Below, piece after piece: positions 62,515 to 64,000 of a DNA stretch of 64,000 nt (positions are counted from its first letter, which is position 1; each line of letters starts with the position of its first letter). Where the stretch lies: the NCBI GenBank assembly GCA_949317995.1, contig OX439039.1, forward strand, positions 71,372,002 through 71,436,001, written 5' to 3'. A program made the position numbers and the translations under genes. The stretch comes from Acholoe squamosa. Taxonomy: Eukaryota > Annelida > Polychaeta > Phyllodocida > Polynoidae. A model generated the notes under the pieces. The model searched no databases. It was not told the DNA's origin and worked only from the letters and a program-made list of their open reading frames with translations.

Positions 62515-62711
62515 TGCTTTTTTGTCGGCATGATGCAATATTGACACATTATGCCGGGTGAAAGCTGACCCAACTGGGTGAATACTGCTTCCATAGGGTC
62601 GGCATGATGTTCCAATGAAGTGCTGGCGAGCAGACTCGCCAGCACTTCATTGGAACATCATGACGACCAATGGGCCTTAAATAGCCCATGTGTCCCTTCA
62701 GGGGTTAACAG
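62515..62711. mobile_element. Foldback element with near-perfect 33 bp hairpin
   Basis: Arms 62598-62630 and 62635-62667 pair at 32 of 33 positions around a 4-base loop (caga). The arm reads GTCGGCATGATGTTCCAATG followed by AAGTGCTGGCGAG. A second, shorter hairpin (ggcatgatgcaatattgaca...attatgcc) lies just upstream. The right end runs into cccttcaggggttaac at about 62711. The arm differs from the 4.3 kb copy at three positions, and both strands of the stem have changed together. Confidence 0.72.
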
Positions 62712-64000
62712 GCTGACGGCTGCCATTGGCATCAGGCAATACCAAGAAGGCAGGAAAAGATCACCCATGCTGTCATACATGCTTATTACTTGTCACCCTA
62801 TAGCAAATAGCTGCCCTTATTCACCTGACACTGAGGGGGCCCACACCCCGCCCCACACCCCGCCCTGCCCTGCTCAGGGCTAGGGAGCACTAACCCCTCT
62901 ACTGCCTTGTCATTCTCATATCTTATTCTTTCTTTCTTACTTTTTTTTCTTTTTTTTATTTGGAGGGGGGGTGTTTTTCTTTCAGTTATTCTCCCTCCGG
63001 CCCTACTAAAAATCACGCAAGTGGCATTTTTACCTCCAATAATGTTATTTAAGGATGCACGAAAACAAATAGGAGATTTATAAGCTTTTAAAATGTGTGA
63101 CTAAAAAAGGATACAAAAGCCGAGGCAACAGACCATTCACTTAGTAACTACCGGTATAGACCTGCGTTCATTCACCTCTCTCCTACCTTGTGACTATGGT
63201 GTTTACCCGCTAGGGGGCAGGTATGTGGGTGTGCGTGGCATCGGTTAGAGTGCCGTGACGTGATTGTTCGTACATTAGACCACTGCACTCAAACCCCTGT
63301 CTATTCTGATACCCACAGCGAGCACCTGCAGCCAAAAATAGTTTCAAGAAAAGGAGATGAATAATCTTACCCTGTACCGACACTTGAATATAGTTGAAGT
63401 GTGATCAGCTGCTCTTCAGAGGGAGAAAGGGGCTTTCATATAATGGAGAATCTGTTGAGAGCGTCTCGCAGCACTGTACCAATGCGGTCCTTTTTCTGAG
63501 TCAATATATGCAAATCAACACATATGCTCAGTCCAATATTAATTTGGCTGACTGGGAACAAAAACAGGCAAAAGTTGAGACAATATCGATACATTTAGAA
63601 GTTATAAGTGTCTGATTCTACCCCACCCACGAACAAATGAAAAAGCATTGTTATAATGTATTTTTTTCCCCACAGCCCCCACATATTTAGATTATTATTA
63701 CTGCGATAGCTTTGAGTTCTGTAGGAATTTCATTATCCTTCAAGATGAAAAAAATAAAAACTATGATTGATGATGCAGTAAAAATGGTGTGTCTCAGTTG
63801 ACATCTGATTCAGTCATCTCGAAGGCAAATAATCATTATTCTAAAGATAACTTCAATTACAATAATAACTACCGACCTCCTCCCCCTGCTCACCCTACAA
63901 TGAGACCCACGGGACTAATTTGAGAGTGTGAGCCTGAAATAAAAGATGAGTGATGCCTTCTATTGGTGCCCTGAGAGGAGACGCTGACCTTGCATTTGAA

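Larger units (their letters stand above)
59606..64000 (+). other. Intron following the pore exon (5' part)
   Basis: It is at least 4.4 kb and phase 0. It holds a dispersed repeat starting 30 bp into the intron (59635), a CRE-octamer cluster with a TA/CA microsatellite (60226-60790) and a foldback element near 62.5 kb. 59760-60225, 61080-62500 and 62720-64000 show nothing I can name. The S6/calmodulin-binding exon was looked for and not seen. Confidence 0.8.

Noticed and set aside
63650-63676. Strong acceptor-like tract tttttttccccacag, considered as the next SK exon
   Set aside because: None of the three frames after it resembles S6 or the calmodulin-binding domain; the longest stays open for only about 28 unrelated codons.

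Overview
This is a 64 kb piece of animal nuclear DNA, not prokaryotic and not viral. The evidence is two spliced exons with canonical ag/gt borders and phased codons, separated by very long non-coding stretches full of microsatellites and small foldback (MITE-type) DNA elements. The only gene I can support is a small-conductance calcium-activated potassium channel (SK/KCNN family) on the + strand. The exon at 32867-33285 encodes the S2-S3 linker through S5. The exon at 59470-59605 encodes the turret, pore helix, selectivity filter (SIGYGD) and start of S6. The wording of the protein around the S4-S5 linker and after the filter ([12 protein letters not shown]) is closest, from memory, to protostome SK channels. 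That, the large introns and the repeat load suggest a marine-type protostome invertebrate, perhaps a lophotrochozoan; the species is not determined.

Layout: 1-32866 is the 3' part of an intron whose upstream exon (S1-S2) lies outside the window. 33286-59469 is a 26.2 kb phase-2 intron between S5 and the pore. 59606-64000 is the start of the next intron; the calmodulin-binding-domain exons must lie further downstream. No other credible protein-coding gene, rRNA, tRNA or CRISPR array was seen. Long open frames in the window coincide with microsatellites, tandem repeats or foldback elements.

The introns are dominated by non-autonomous elements. The most prominent is a family seen in roughly 25-30 copies. 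It is about 200-250 bp long, with ends resembling TTAACCCTTTAAGGGC, and carries two internal hairpins built from GGCATGATGC...GGCGAG arms. Some hairpins are almost perfect: 4308-4377 and 62598-62667 each pair 32 of 33 positions. Other elements include two Harbinger-like elements with TWA duplications, a TA-flanked mariner-like MITE, a Tigger/pogo-like MITE, three hAT-like copies and full-length 304 bp palindromes in two copies. A 0.35 kb element is caught inserted in a 66 bp tandem array, and there is a 492 bp CAACATTG-rich foldback, a 745 bp long-TIR element and a tRNA-derived SINE-like segment.

Possible regulatory DNA includes four perfect TGACGTCA (CRE) octamers within 452 bp, starting about 0.66 kb after the pore exon, and a CpG-dense patch with YY1- and ETS-like motifs 5 kb upstream of the S3-S5 exon. 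These are hypotheses. All family assignments were made by eye without database searches.
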